In this document: positions 1 to 11,600 of the stretch, one piece after another
Position numbering within the stretch: the first letter of the stretch is position 1
How the letters are laid out: every line of letters begins with the position of its first letter
Source: Diplosphaera chodatii
Lineage: Eukaryota; Chlorophyta; Trebouxiophyceae; Prasiolales; Stichococcaceae
Direction: 5' to 3'
DNA: 64,000 nucleotides
Assembly (NCBI GenBank): GCA_032358165.1
Contig: JAALGY010000059.1
Span: 372,001 to 436,000 of the forward strand
Translations under genes and position numbers: made by a program
Notes under the pieces: generated by a model
Told to the model about the DNA's origin: nothing
Databases searched by the model: none
What the model saw: only the letters and a program-made list of their open reading frames with translations

Positions 1-96
1 CCAGGTGCACTGGTGAGGGATTGGACGACATGTCTACATGTATGATATAGACAGACATACACACATATGTGTGGCGTCGCTTGCATCAGACACCAC

Positions 97-147
97 TTAC
101 TGCACGGCAGCCTTCTTGTCGGCGCGCTGCAGCAGCACACCATCCAG
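97..147 (-). repeat. Duplicate of the terminal coding segment of the preceding gene, stop codon included
   Basis: Read on the minus strand, 147-97 encodes LDGVLLQRADKKAAVQ followed by TAA. The true last exon ends LDAALLRRSDKQAAVQ followed by TGA at 206. The DNA of the two copies is about 80% identical over some 50 bases and they lie about 110 bp apart. The copy is preceded by an AG (TTCATAG) that could act as an acceptor. It could be an alternative last exon or the remnant of a small tandem duplication. Confidence 0.6.
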
Positions 148-205
148 CTATGAAGCTTCCGAGTTGCAATCATGAAGTATGGCGTGGTGGTGTGTGACAG
201 CTTGC

Positions 206-3200
206 TCACTGCACGGCGGCCTGCTTGTCGGAGCGCCGCAGCAGCGCCGCGTCCAGCTCCGCCTGCAGGCGGCCCGCCTCGGAGCCCAGGAACTGACGGT
301 CCGCGATCGCCTCCCGCAGCCCGCCCACCAGGTGCTCCGCCTCCGCCCGCGCCGCCCTGCCCTTCCTGCAGCAACACATGGTCCAGGTCAGTCCCCTGGC
401 GTGGGCGCCACACACAGCTTTGCGGCAGGAGGTCGGCCACCGTGCCTGCCCCGCAGTCAGACAGGAGCAGCTGCGGGACGCGCGCGCACCGCTCGGCGGC
501 CAGGCGGGAGGCGTCGGCGCGGAACAGCTCCTGCTGCAGCCGCTCCACCACGCCCATCAACTTGGCCATCATGTGCTCCTCGCTTTTGGACGTCTCGCGC
601 ATATTGACGGTGACGCCGTCGTTGGCGGGTTTGGCGGCCGCTGCTCGCAGGTGGCCATCCAGAGCGCCCTGCGCATGTTTGCGACCGCTGGGCATGGTCT
701 CCACCGGCGCGTCTGCCTGGCTGGCAGCGCCGCCGACGTCTGCCACTGCAGCAGTGGCAGGCGCCTGATCTGCTGCTGGGCTGCCTGCCAGCGGGCTGCC
801 ATCTGCTGCCAGGCTGCCGTCTGCTGGACTGTCCTCAGCAGGAGGCGAGGTGGACGGGCCAGCGCCGCTGCTGTGCATGACCTGCTGCGGGGGCGTGGCC
901 GGCTCCTCGGCGTCGGCGCGCGCCTCAGGCTGCTGCGAGCCCGCGCACGCCGCGGCTGTGGACTGCTGGGGGGCCCCATGCTGCGACGCCGCCACCGAAA
1001 ACGATCCCGCGGAGGGCGTGTGGAAGGCCGCGGCTGTGGGTGAGCTGGCGCCGGACGACGCCTGCAGGCTCCTGAACGACCTGCCCGACGGCGTGGCCGG
1101 CTGCGAGGCTGCACATGCGTCCAGCTCCATGCTGCTGCCCGAGCGGATGCGCTCCAGCCGCGCGCGTGCCTGCAGCGGACGTGCGGCCAGGCTCGCGAAA
1201 CGCTTCATGGAGATGCGCCGCGTCAGCCATTTCGGATGAAGTCCAGGCTGCTGTCGGACACAGGAGCACAGCGGCTGTTGTTGCACAGCTGGTCAGAAGC
1301 ATGCAAGCCGGGGAATGCGCAGGGGCGACACCTGCACGATGAGCGCCCGCGCGTCTGCTCCCACATTGCTGCGCGGCGAGAAGTGCGCCCCCGCGTCTGA
1401 CGCGGCAGCCCCCCCTGCGGCGTCCGCGCCCAGCTCCGACCCCTCTGACGCCTGCCGCATGGCAGCCAGCCGCTGCTGCGCGTCGCGCATCGCCGCGGCC
1501 ATGGGGGACGCCGGGGCTCGGGTCTCCCGCTGGGACTCCAGCCGCCGGAGCGACGGGGACCCCGACGGCGAGGCGGAGTTCGAAGCGGCGCCGGCAGCGG
1601 CAGCGAAGGAGCCCAGGCGCTGCTCTGGCGAGGAGTTCGCCGAGCGCTCGACGCTCCCTGCCCGAGAGTCGTTGCCGCCGCCGGCTGCTTCCTGCTGAGG
1701 CGGCACATATGACAGCGCCTCGTCCAGGCCGCCGCTGCCGCCGCTGCCGTTGCGCGAGGGCCCCGCGCTGCTGCTGATGGTGCGCGCCAGCTGCTGCTGT
1801 GCGGACTGGAAGAACGCCCGCGGGTCTGCAGCAAAGTCGATGCAATCGATCCGCCACCCCAACGTCAACCCAGCTTGCTGATGTGCAACAGGCGCTCCCA
1901 GACATCAGCGCGGTGTGCACGAAGCGGAACCCTCACAGCAAGGCGAGCACTGAATGCACCGACTTGGAGACACGTGTATGGTGGCACACCTGCGCTGGAG
2001 TTCTGCCAGGATACAGAGGACGGTGAGCCGGCACCAGAGCTGCCGCCAGACAAGCCTGACCGCCCATGTAACCGAAGACTGCGAGCCGCCTTTGTTGTTG
2101 CGTCCGCCTGCACTGCAGAATAACCTGATTTCCAACCATCAACGCATCTGCAAGTTGCCAGCCGCAGCTGTCAATGCTGCTCTCCGGCAAGCCAGGGATT
2201 GTCAGAGGCTTGCCCACGAGCAGCGTGGCGAAGACATTTGCAGGGTCATCTTTGCATGCACACAATACTCACCACGGCGCTGGCGCGTCCTGCCGACAGG
2301 GTGCGGGTGCGGCGGTTGGCGAGGCGCACGCTCTCAAAGGCCGCCGAAACACCCCCGGCGCCGCCGCCGCCGCCCGACAGCACGTCCTCCGGCGACGAAA
2401 GCGAGCGATTGCTGAACACGTGCGCCGTCTGCATGCGGGACGGGTGCAAGGCCGTCAGGCTCTGCTGCAAAATGGCCCTCGGCTTGGTTGAGCAGGTGCA
2501 CCAGTGGTGCCGTGCCAAGCTCTGAGCAACCCTTCGCACAAGCAGGAAACAGGCAAAGATCTGCATCTCAGTGTTTGGCAGTGTCTCGGATACCAGAGTC
2601 CCACCGGTATTGGTGGCGGTGACAGGGGGACTGAGGATTGGCCCCGGCCCAGCAGGGAGCGGCCGCCCACGACGCTGCCGCTGACACTTCGCCGCACAGC
2701 GGCAGAGTGCGGCCTGGGAGGGCTGGCCTCCGGGCCTGGCAGCACAGCTGCGGGCTGTGCTGCGGATGCTGGTGGGGCGGCTGGCTGCGCTGCCACAGCC
2801 GCCTCTGCAGCTGTTTCTTCACGCACGCCATTGTGCCTGACCTCGCCCGCGGCACCAGCCTGAGCTGCATCCGGCGGGGCCGCGGCTCCAGGCGGCGCAG
2901 ACTGGCTCGCGGCCGCGTCTTCGGGCGCTCCCGCTGCGGTCGCTGCTTCGAGATCTGGTGCCGGGGCTGCCTCTGCTGGCCTGGCCGCCGCTCCAAGGAG
3001 GGACACCGCCCGCACCGCCGCCGACGCCGGCATAGCCGTGGGGTCGGACCCCGAGCGGAAGCTGCGGCTGGGGGCCACGCTGCGCTGCCGCCCCCTGTAC
3101 ATCGGCGGCGGCGCCGGCAGCGTGCCGTCCGTCACTTCCGGCGGCAGCGGCTCCCCGCCCGGCTGCTGCGGCCCTCCAGCCGCTACAGGGTGGAGGCCCA

Positions 3201-3582
3201 TGTCTGCAATGCTGCCCGGCATCGGCGCCGAGTGGCGGCCGAAGTTCACCTCTGCTGCCTCCTGCTGCGTGTGCTGCTTCGGCGGCATGCTGCGCACGCG
3301 GCCGCGGTACTGTGAAGTGCTGCCGGCAAATGGCGGGCGGTACCCCTTTGGCCTTGCGGGGGACGCTGCTGGGGACACATTTGCCGCATGCAAGTCTGCT
3401 GTTGCGGCTGACGCAGGTGTGGCGGCATGCAGCGCGTCAATGACGGCAGGCGTAGACCTGGTAGCGACGGACTGCTCTGCATGGCTGGCCGCGAGGTCTG
3501 CTGCGGCTGCGAGTGCAGCGCCATCGCTGCGCAGCGGCCGCAGCGCCCTGACAGCCCGCGCAGCGGGGTCATGCGCCGTCAT
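206..3582 (-). CDS. Low-complexity, C-terminally coiled-coil protein (unrecognised)
   Basis: I do not recognise this protein. The first Met of the long N-terminal exon is at 3582 and that exon runs to a GT donor near 2605; it is rich in Ala, Pro, Ser and Gly and holds two similar motifs, QYRGRVRSMPPK and MYRGRQRSVAPS. Further coding blocks lie near 2490-2273, 1829-1330 (starting DPRAFFQSAQQQLA) and 1240-440. The last exon is 365-206 and ends LRRSDKQAAVQ-stop. The final 100 or so residues are heptad-like (MAKLMGVVERLQQELFRA; then AEHLVGGLREAIADRQ), so a coiled coil at the C-terminus is likely. A Ser/Pro-rich disordered middle and a coiled-coil end suggest a scaffold or cytoskeletal adaptor, but this is inference. 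Junctions between 2273 and 1830 are unresolved, and exons upstream of 3582 are possible. The coding strand is supported by long open frames with consistent composition, not by a known domain. Confidence 0.55.
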
Positions 3583-5606
3583 CGCTGGCGACGATGGAAG
3601 AGTTTCAGACCTGATGTCGCCGACAGACCCCAAGGTGCATGCAGCTCTGTGCGGCGGGTCCTGCCAGCTGGCCGTCTGCCTACGCTGCTGCCGAGAGGCT
3701 GCCAGCGGTCAGCAGCCTCGCGGACGACGGACACAGCAGCGGCGGCCGGCGGCTTGCAGGCAGCTGAGGCGCTGGGCCTGTCCCGCCCGGTCAGCTCCTG
3801 ACCGCTGCTGACCAAAGGCGTCAGCGTGAGCCGGGGGCAGCAGCCGGGGACCGTGCGTGCAGCCGTCTGTCACTTCCCGATGCAGGAGAGCTCCACACGT
3901 ACATGTGCTGCTGCCTGAAGAGCGCCGGCCATTCGTTTGCTCTGCCTTTCGATCCACACTGCAACAGGGTGACACTGGCTGTAAACGCCGCAGCAACGTG
4001 ATCAGAGCACCAGACGACATCACACACGCTGTCTCACAGCTGAAGTGCAGGCACGCACTCGCCTGCTCGCAAACGTTGGACTCCCGGACGTCCTGTGTAA
4101 ACTCGGCCAGTGTGACGATGATGCCTGCGTTGTGCCTCTCAGTCTTGCTGCAAGGCGTGTACAGCAGCCCGCAACATGGGTTGACGTACGAGATAGCCTA
4201 CGCCAGGTGCCACTGCGCCATCGTAAAGGCGATCCTGCCAGCAAGCGACATGGGAGTAAGGGGTCTAACTCTTGGGCACCATGTCAATTCGAGGCAGGGC
4301 GCTCATGTCTGCCGAGCTGATGGTCGATCGCCGGCTATGCAAACGTAAATACGTCCTGCACCGTCGTCTGAGGGCTCTCCACAGGTGCCGCAAGGCGCTT
4401 CAGCTGATGGCAAGCCCCAAAGCAAATGTGCCTCCCCTGTTGAGGGTACGATTGCCGGTGCGAATTTGGGTTAGGGGGTCGGCACCAGTGATCTATCACA
4501 GATCCAGCTTGTACAGCGACTGCGGCTGCTCACTGCGCGTATGACAGCTGCAGCAGTAGTACATCCTACTGGGCCCGCTGTTCAGGGTGCGGTGGCGCAG
4601 CACGGAGAATTTCGCCAGCGCCACCTGTGACTGGCGAGACGCTGCAGCGTTTCTACTTCGCACGAGGCCGGTGACAACCTGCTGTGAACATGCATGTCAT
4701 CCTGTGCTGTAGCTAGGTGCATGCAGAGCGTGGCTGCTGCGCGCGGTACATAAAGGCATCGTCCGGGTGCTCTGCAAGTGGCAAGGACCTGTGCATGCAC
4801 GGGATTCAAACTCGTCTCCGCGCTGCGCATAGGGCTGCCTGAGTCTCTTGCATCGGGAGCTCACGTAGATTGTGGGTTGCGCTGTGCATATCTTGACGCT
4901 GTCGGCGTGTGTCAGCAGCCGTTACGCTGACGCCCCTGACTCCAGGGTCAGCTGCTGGACCGGCTTCTCTGTCAGCGTGCCCCAGTCGTATCGACTGTAG
5001 CGCAGCTTGTGCGATGCGTACTTATTTGGCAGTCCGGTGCTTGGAGTTGACGTGCCTCGAGCAGGTCCTTTGGTGATTCTGTCTCCTAGGTTCGAATGTT
5101 GTATTGCAGCGCCTGTGTCCCGCAGCCTGGCTGTGATTGAACGCGAACACTGCAGCAGAGTCAACTTACGGCCTTTTGCGAGCGAGATTGGCGGCGTGCT
5201 CTGCAGGTCAAGCCCCAGACCACTCGCAGCACACCTGGTGTGACGCCGCCATCAGCAGCACATCCAGCGAGGCGGTGCTAGCAGACGCTGCAGCGAGAGC
5301 TGCCAAGACACGGCACGACCTGCGATCACAGACAGTGTTGCTCAAGTCAGGGATTTAGGCTCGGCGGCTGTATTGTAAAGACCTGCATCGGTTCACTTGA
5401 GGCCTCGCCGCGGCGCGACAGCAAGCGCGAGCACGGCGCACACTGGACTCAACGGCTGGCAGGCCAAGGCCGCTGGTTAGGACCCCGGCTGCTCCAGCGG
5501 CACAGGCGCCGTGACAAGCCACCCGCTGTGTAGAGCAGCTGCTCAGCTGACAGGGGTTCGGCGGGCGCGCTGCTGAGCCGCGGCGCCCGCTTGTTCTGCC
5601 GGGAGC
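3583..5606. other. Intergenic region between divergent genes
   Basis: Only short open frames without family features are visible here. It lies between the minus-strand gene ending at 206 and the plus-strand ARM/ankyrin gene, so it should hold both promoters and 5' leaders. Undetected 5' exons of either gene are possible. No TATA box was identified. Confidence 0.4.
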
Positions 5607-8600
5607 ATGGAGGCGCCCCACGGCCGGCAGTGGGCGCACCTGCCCGGCCTGCTGGCCGCCCTGGAGGCCCTCGCCCTGCACCTGGAGCACGAGCCGCAGG
5701 TGTGCAGCATCTCCTGCCGTTGCGCAGAATGCATTACAAGTATCTAATGGTTTCACATGTTGCGTGGTGCGAGTATGCGAGGAAGACAGGACAGGATGCC
5801 CTGGGCACAGTGCACGCATGCAGACGCAGCAGGGAGCGTGTTGTTTATTTGACGTATTTGACAGTCAGCCAGCTGAGGCTGCGGCATGCGCTCGCCAGAG
5901 AACGGGCGCCATCATCATTGACAATGACTCGAGTGTTTTACACCTTGATCACCAGACGTGTTGTCGTGCTCCAGGGTGCCGGCGCTGCCGACGCGTTCTG
6001 GGCGCTGCGGCGGCAGGGCGCGCCGCAGGCGGAGCTCAGGCGCCCGGCGGTGCTGCGGCCGCTGGTGGCGCTGGTTGCGGTCAGCGGCCACAGCGCGACG
6101 GCGCGCCTGGCGGCCAAGCTGCTGCGGGGCATCGCTGAGGCGGGGCCCGACTGCTGCGACGCCATCAGGTGGGCACATCCTCCCGCTCGGACATCAGCCG
6201 TAGCTTGAGCAGCCAGTGATCAGGGTGCCGAGCAAGTGTTCAGTGCCATGCCACAGAGCCAGCATGCAACTGCTGCGGTGCTGCACCGCTTGCTGTGACT
6301 TTGTTTGTGTTCTTCTTGTTGCTGCAGAACCTGTTACCATGTGAACCTTCTCTCACGGCTGCTCCACCAGGTGTATGGGACATTGGAGGTGCACATGCAA
6401 TGAGCAACGTAGTCGCTCTGTAATTCAGCCGGCGCCCATCAACCCAGTTCAAGTGCTGATAGTTTGACACTACTTCTCACAGGGATGCCGGCGGCATCGA
6501 GGCGCTGACGCGGCTGGCAGGCCGGGCGGCTGGCGGCGCTGAGGGCTTGACACGCGGCGACGCATTGGCGGCGGAGGCAGCGGTCGAGGCGCTGCGCACG
6601 CTGCTGGGCTCGGGGGCGCCCGCCGCCGCAGCTGCAGCCGCCGAGGCAGCCGCAGGTGGGCTTGTTGAATAGGACTCTGATGCTGGAGTGGTGCCCTGGA
6701 TGCGTTGGCCCACGTCCCAGTAGTGGTTGTAGATCCAGGGACACAGGAGGCCGATGCTGGGATGGACTGCAGGGTTGCAGGGCTGCCTGACGACCTCAGT
6801 GATGACGAGATGCGCCGTGCATCCTGTTCCGCAGGTGACCCTGATGTGCTCACCACATGGGCATCTGGGGAGCTGCGGCACTCAGGCGACCAGCCGCCCA
6901 GCCGCCCTGCAGCAGGCAGTGCTGAGGAGCGTGGCTGGCTGCAGGCGTCGCTCGCCTTCAGGTGCGCACACTGGCAGGCGGGCAGGTTGAGAGGTGTTGC
7001 GAGGGAGCTGCATCCTATGTATGCATGTGACCTACTCATGCGGAAGAAAGGAACTCAGCATCTTTGCTTCTGCACAGCGCAATGCAACATATTCATGGAG
7101 CAAGGCATGCGCCTCTGATTTTGCACTGTGTTGCAGGGCTGCGGGCGGTGTGCCGGCAGCAGTGGCGCTGCTGGCCTTCGGGCCGGACCGCCGCATCGTG
7201 CGGGACGCTCTGGCGGTGCTGTCAGCGCTGCTGTGTGGCGAGGGTGCGAGTTTCTCTGAGACTCAGCTCTACAGTGTTTGCAGGTTCAAACCACACTGTC
7301 AAACCAACTGCTGTGCACAGTGATTTCGCAAGTGACCACGGGAGACAGCCTTGGCAATGATGCATGGCACAGCACATGCTGGGGTGCTTGGTGCAACCAC
7401 CAACATTGCCTTTGGCCTGCAGAGGCTGCCATCAGCAATGCCGCAATCGATGCGCGGGCGGCGGCGGCAGCAGAGTTCCAGGCGGCTGGGGGTCTTGCGG
7501 CCCTTGCCGATCTCGTGACCACTGGCAGCACTATGCCCCGCGCGCAGTCGGCGGTCGGCAAGGTGCAGCCCATGATGCGTCCACTGTGCCTGTTCCTCAT
7601 CGTGTGGTGCATGGTGAAGCGCACCAGGCTCCAACACTTGCCAAAGGGTAATTAAAGCACGACTCAGCTTCTGCTTTGCCACGCTGACCTTTGCAATCGT
7701 GGCGGCTCGCTGCAGGCGCTGAGGCTGCTGCGGGATATGGTGGCCGCCAGTGGGGCGGCGCTGCCGGCGGTGCAGGCAGCCGGCGGTGTTGCTGCCACCA
7801 TAAGCGTGCTGCAGGTCGCCGGAAGCAGGAAACAGAGCGGCTCTGCGGCTGGTGGCTCGCTGGCAACGACAGACCTTGGGCGCCAGGCGCAGCAGGTGGT
7901 CTCCGCTTGGTGTCATGGAATTGCTGATGCCGGGTGCAGTACACTGGAGCTCGCTGTACAGCACAGTACCGCCACATGTACTGCTTGCTGGCCCTGCTGT
8001 ACATCGGGCTGTCCCTTGGCAGCTCATGATGCTGCTCACATGTTCAAGGAGCCCTGCTGTGCTGTGCAGGCTCTGGCAGTGTTTGGGCGGCAGTACAGCC
8101 CCGCAATCACGACGCAGCTGTCAGTTGACAGAAGCTCCTCACGCATGCTGCACCTGACGCCGGATGCCATAGGTACACACACCCCTCTGGGACGCCTTGC
8201 TGCTGTGCCTCCACACTTTGCGTGATATCGCAGGCCGGCAATACCTGTGTGTCCTGGTGTGCACTTGTTCCTGGTGTGCACTTGTTCCTACCAACTTTTC
8301 GTATCAACAGCCTGCTTTGGACGACTTCCATGCCGCTCTTTTGCTTTGCACAGCGCGTGCGTCCTTTGCCTGGAGCACCGACGACCCGGCCAGCAACGGC
8401 ATCAACAGCATCCATGTTGACGACGCTGGGTCGGAGGGCAGCGGCTCAGGCAGCGACGCCGGCAGCGAGTGCAGCTCGGAAGCCAGCGACGTGGAGCCGC
8501 CGCTGGATGATGGCGAGGCAGAGAGCAGTGTGGCGACGCGGCGGAGGGCGCTGCAGACTGCCAACTCTGCTGTGGTGAGGCACTGCACACGGGCGTATGA

Positions 8601-11600
8601 TGAGATCGGTTGCCAAGGCGACCTCTTGAACCATGGACCCTGCCTGCGCATGGTCCACGGGCTACCTTTTGCGGGCCCATACGCACATGCTGTACCCTAC
8701 TTGGAGTGCATCCGACTTGTCAGCTGTTCTGGACTGTGCAGGATGACAAGGGGCCGCTGCACTGGGCGGCGCAGTTTGGCGAGGCGGCCACCCTGCAGCA
8801 GCTGCTGCAGACCGCTCTGGACGCATCCCCAAGGGACGCCGCCGGCAACACGCCGCTGCACCTCGCAGCCATCAACAGCCACCAGTGAGCCCGCACCCGC
8901 ATGCTTCAGCCAGACTGTGCAGCCATCACTTGCAACTACATCATCCAATCGCCTCCCGCCTTCTCAGGATCTTTCTGCAAGATGCTCCTGGTGCGACAGC
9001 GCAACGCATAGATGCGAGCCTTGAGGAGGACCCCACAGCTCTTCACAATAATGTGGCTTGCTGCAGGGAGTGTCTGCAGCTGCTGCTGTGGGGCGGCGCC
9101 GACGCAATGGCCTTCAATCGCGCGGAGCTGCTGCCGCTGGACATGGCGGCCCCGGCGTCGCCCGTCTGGGCCACCCTGGAGCAGGAGCTGCGCTGGCGCA
9201 CCTGCCTGCAGGTGCGTTCACTTCCTCAATGGCTGGCCTGCTACACGCTCAGCTGCGGGGCCGAGAGCTTGCTGGTGCTGCTGCAGGTAGCAACATCTTG
9301 TCCAGCAGCCAACCTGTCAGCAGGCTGCGTGCCCAACCAACATCGTGGAGGCTGTCTTACGATCAATGTTGCACAAACCTTTGCAGGCGTCACACCCATG
9401 CGAACTGGTATTTGACCACGCCGACCGGCCGCAGCCGGTGCTGAGCCCCGACAGCCGCCGCGGCTCCGCAGCCCTTGCACCCCGCAGCGGCAGCAGCGAT
9501 GCCGGCTCAGGGTTTGCAACGCCCAGGGGCGGAGGCAATACCGGCGGCAGGGTGGGTGGCGGCAGCCCCCGGGATGGCGGCACCCCTGGCTCTGCCCCCT
9601 CAGACCGCAGCCAGAGCAGCGGTGAGATCCCTTCTGGTCGTTCCACAGTTGGGCCTTCTAACCTTCCATCAGTCCTGGTCATCCCTCTTGTCAAGCTGTA
9701 GGCAGCTGGCTTTTCATGCCTTGGGGACGCAGCAAATAATTGTGTAGGTGTGCATGCACCACCTTGATCATTGCGATTGTGCATGCATTGATGGCAGCAG
9801 CGAGAACAGCTGTCCGGCCTGCAGGCATGCAGTGCCACTTCGAGCCGTTGACGGGCGAGGTGGTCATCTCTTCCAGCGCGCCCCCACCGCAGCCAGCAGC
9901 CAAGGCGCTTGTGCGCAAGCAGAAGAAGTCGAAGGGTGCGCAAGCTGCCTGCACTACATACCATTTACTCAGTTTCACCCAGGTTAACCCTGCTTGTAAG
10001 CAACATTTCGCCATCGCAGGTGCCATGCATATCTGCCCTAGACCTTGGATACTTTCGAGGAAAGCGCAAAGTTTTGATTGAGGCCTGGCCCCTGTCTGCA
10101 GGTGGGCTGCGGCGACGGTTGCTGGGCTGCGCTGCCGCCTGCAGCGTCGACGGCGATGCTTTCGGCAGCACTGCAGCCGCTGCGGGCGCGTCGGCAACGG
10201 TCTCCATGCTGCTGCTGTCGCACCGGCTGCGGGCGGATCCTGTGGACAGGATCTCGGTGTACGTCACCCTGGACGCCCCAGACCCTGTGCTAGGTAAGCT
10301 GTTGGGTTCTATTGTTGACATCAACCTGCTGATCCGGGATTATGGGGCACCTGGACATGATCTCGGCTCACGCCGCCCTGGTCGGACACACTCTCCATGT
10401 TAGGTCAACATACAAGCGAGGCAATGCAGATTGCTGGCGGTACAGGCAATGGCAAACGCCTGATCTGATCATGTTGGTAGCACCCTGCTCATTACTCATT
10501 ACTCAATGCTACATCGACAGGCGAGCAGCCGGCGCCAGTGGCGGAGGGGGCCCCGGTGGGCGTGGCGGTGCGGCTGTGCGGGGCGGCGGAGCTCGCGGCG
10601 GCGCTGCAGCTGATGCAGGCCCGGCTGCACCCCGAGCTGGCACAGGTACGCCCGTAGTTCGGCAGCACAGGATGCACGCCGTGGCGCATGCCCCAGCACG
10701 TCCTCCACGATGTGTTCAAAGAAAACTTGATGTGGTGCTGTTATAAGGGCGCAGCAGAGTCTCAGGTGCAGTGGCAGGTTGATGTCCTAAGGCAGACCAT
10801 GTGATGCCACTGATGTCATGTGTCGGCATGCTTGCTGCTGACACTAGCCTCATCCCTGCGCGGCAGGCTCAGGCGGCGGTGGCGGCGCTGCGGGAGAAGC
10901 AGGCGGACCATGCGTTCACGCCCAAGCGGCGGGCGCGGGAGGCCGACGCCGCTCTGACCCGCCACTCGACCGAGGCGCGCAGCACCCTAGAGTCCCTGCT
11001 GCAGCAGGTGCGGGGACCCTGGGCCTCGCCTGTCGCAGTATGGCGTCTGACGGGTGCACCATTCATGCACAGTGAGCCCAGCCTCCTAGGTTCACACCTT
11101 TGCCCGCATCGCCAGGCAACAGCATGCAGTGAAGGGCTGCTCACCTGCTGTTGACGACCACGAACATACACAACATGCCTGCACCTCGCGTTCGGTGCGC
11201 TGTCCCCTGCTGACTCCAACTATGAGGCCACGTCCAGTTCCAGGCCCCTCTGCAAACGAGGGGGCAGTCACTCATGTCCCACATCTTCCGATGGCTCGCA
11301 GGCGCGGCGGCTGCAGGCCGCCTTCTGGCAGAGCGACGACTCGCTGCCGGCGGCGGTGCGGCGGCGGCGGGAGCGCGCCTCGCTGCACGTGCGGCTGCTT
11401 GGGGAGTATCTGGCGGCCCTGGGGCAGCTGCCGCCCCGGGGAGCCGCAACACACGTGAGGCGATGTTCACAGAGTCATAGTGACGCCTGCCATCTGTCAG
11501 GCCTGTACCTATGCACATGTCGTGCGGAACCATGCGTCATTCCTGAGCAAGGGTCGATATCACACTGGGGTGGCTCAAACCAGGTGAGCTGAGAGCTGAG

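Noticed and set aside
2455..3633. Start of the first gene at 3633
   Set aside because: The codon there is TTG, not ATG; the first Met in frame is at 3582.
5085..5105. GGTTCGAAT box resembling a tRNA B box
   Set aside because: No A box, acceptor stem pairing or anticodon arm at suitable distance.
7280..7295. GGTTCAAACCAC resembling a tRNA T arm
   Set aside because: It lies in an intron of the ARM/ankyrin gene with no cloverleaf upstream.
8259..8290. GTGTGCACTTGTTCCT repeated twice
   Set aside because: A simple two-copy intronic duplication with no splice or coding consequence.
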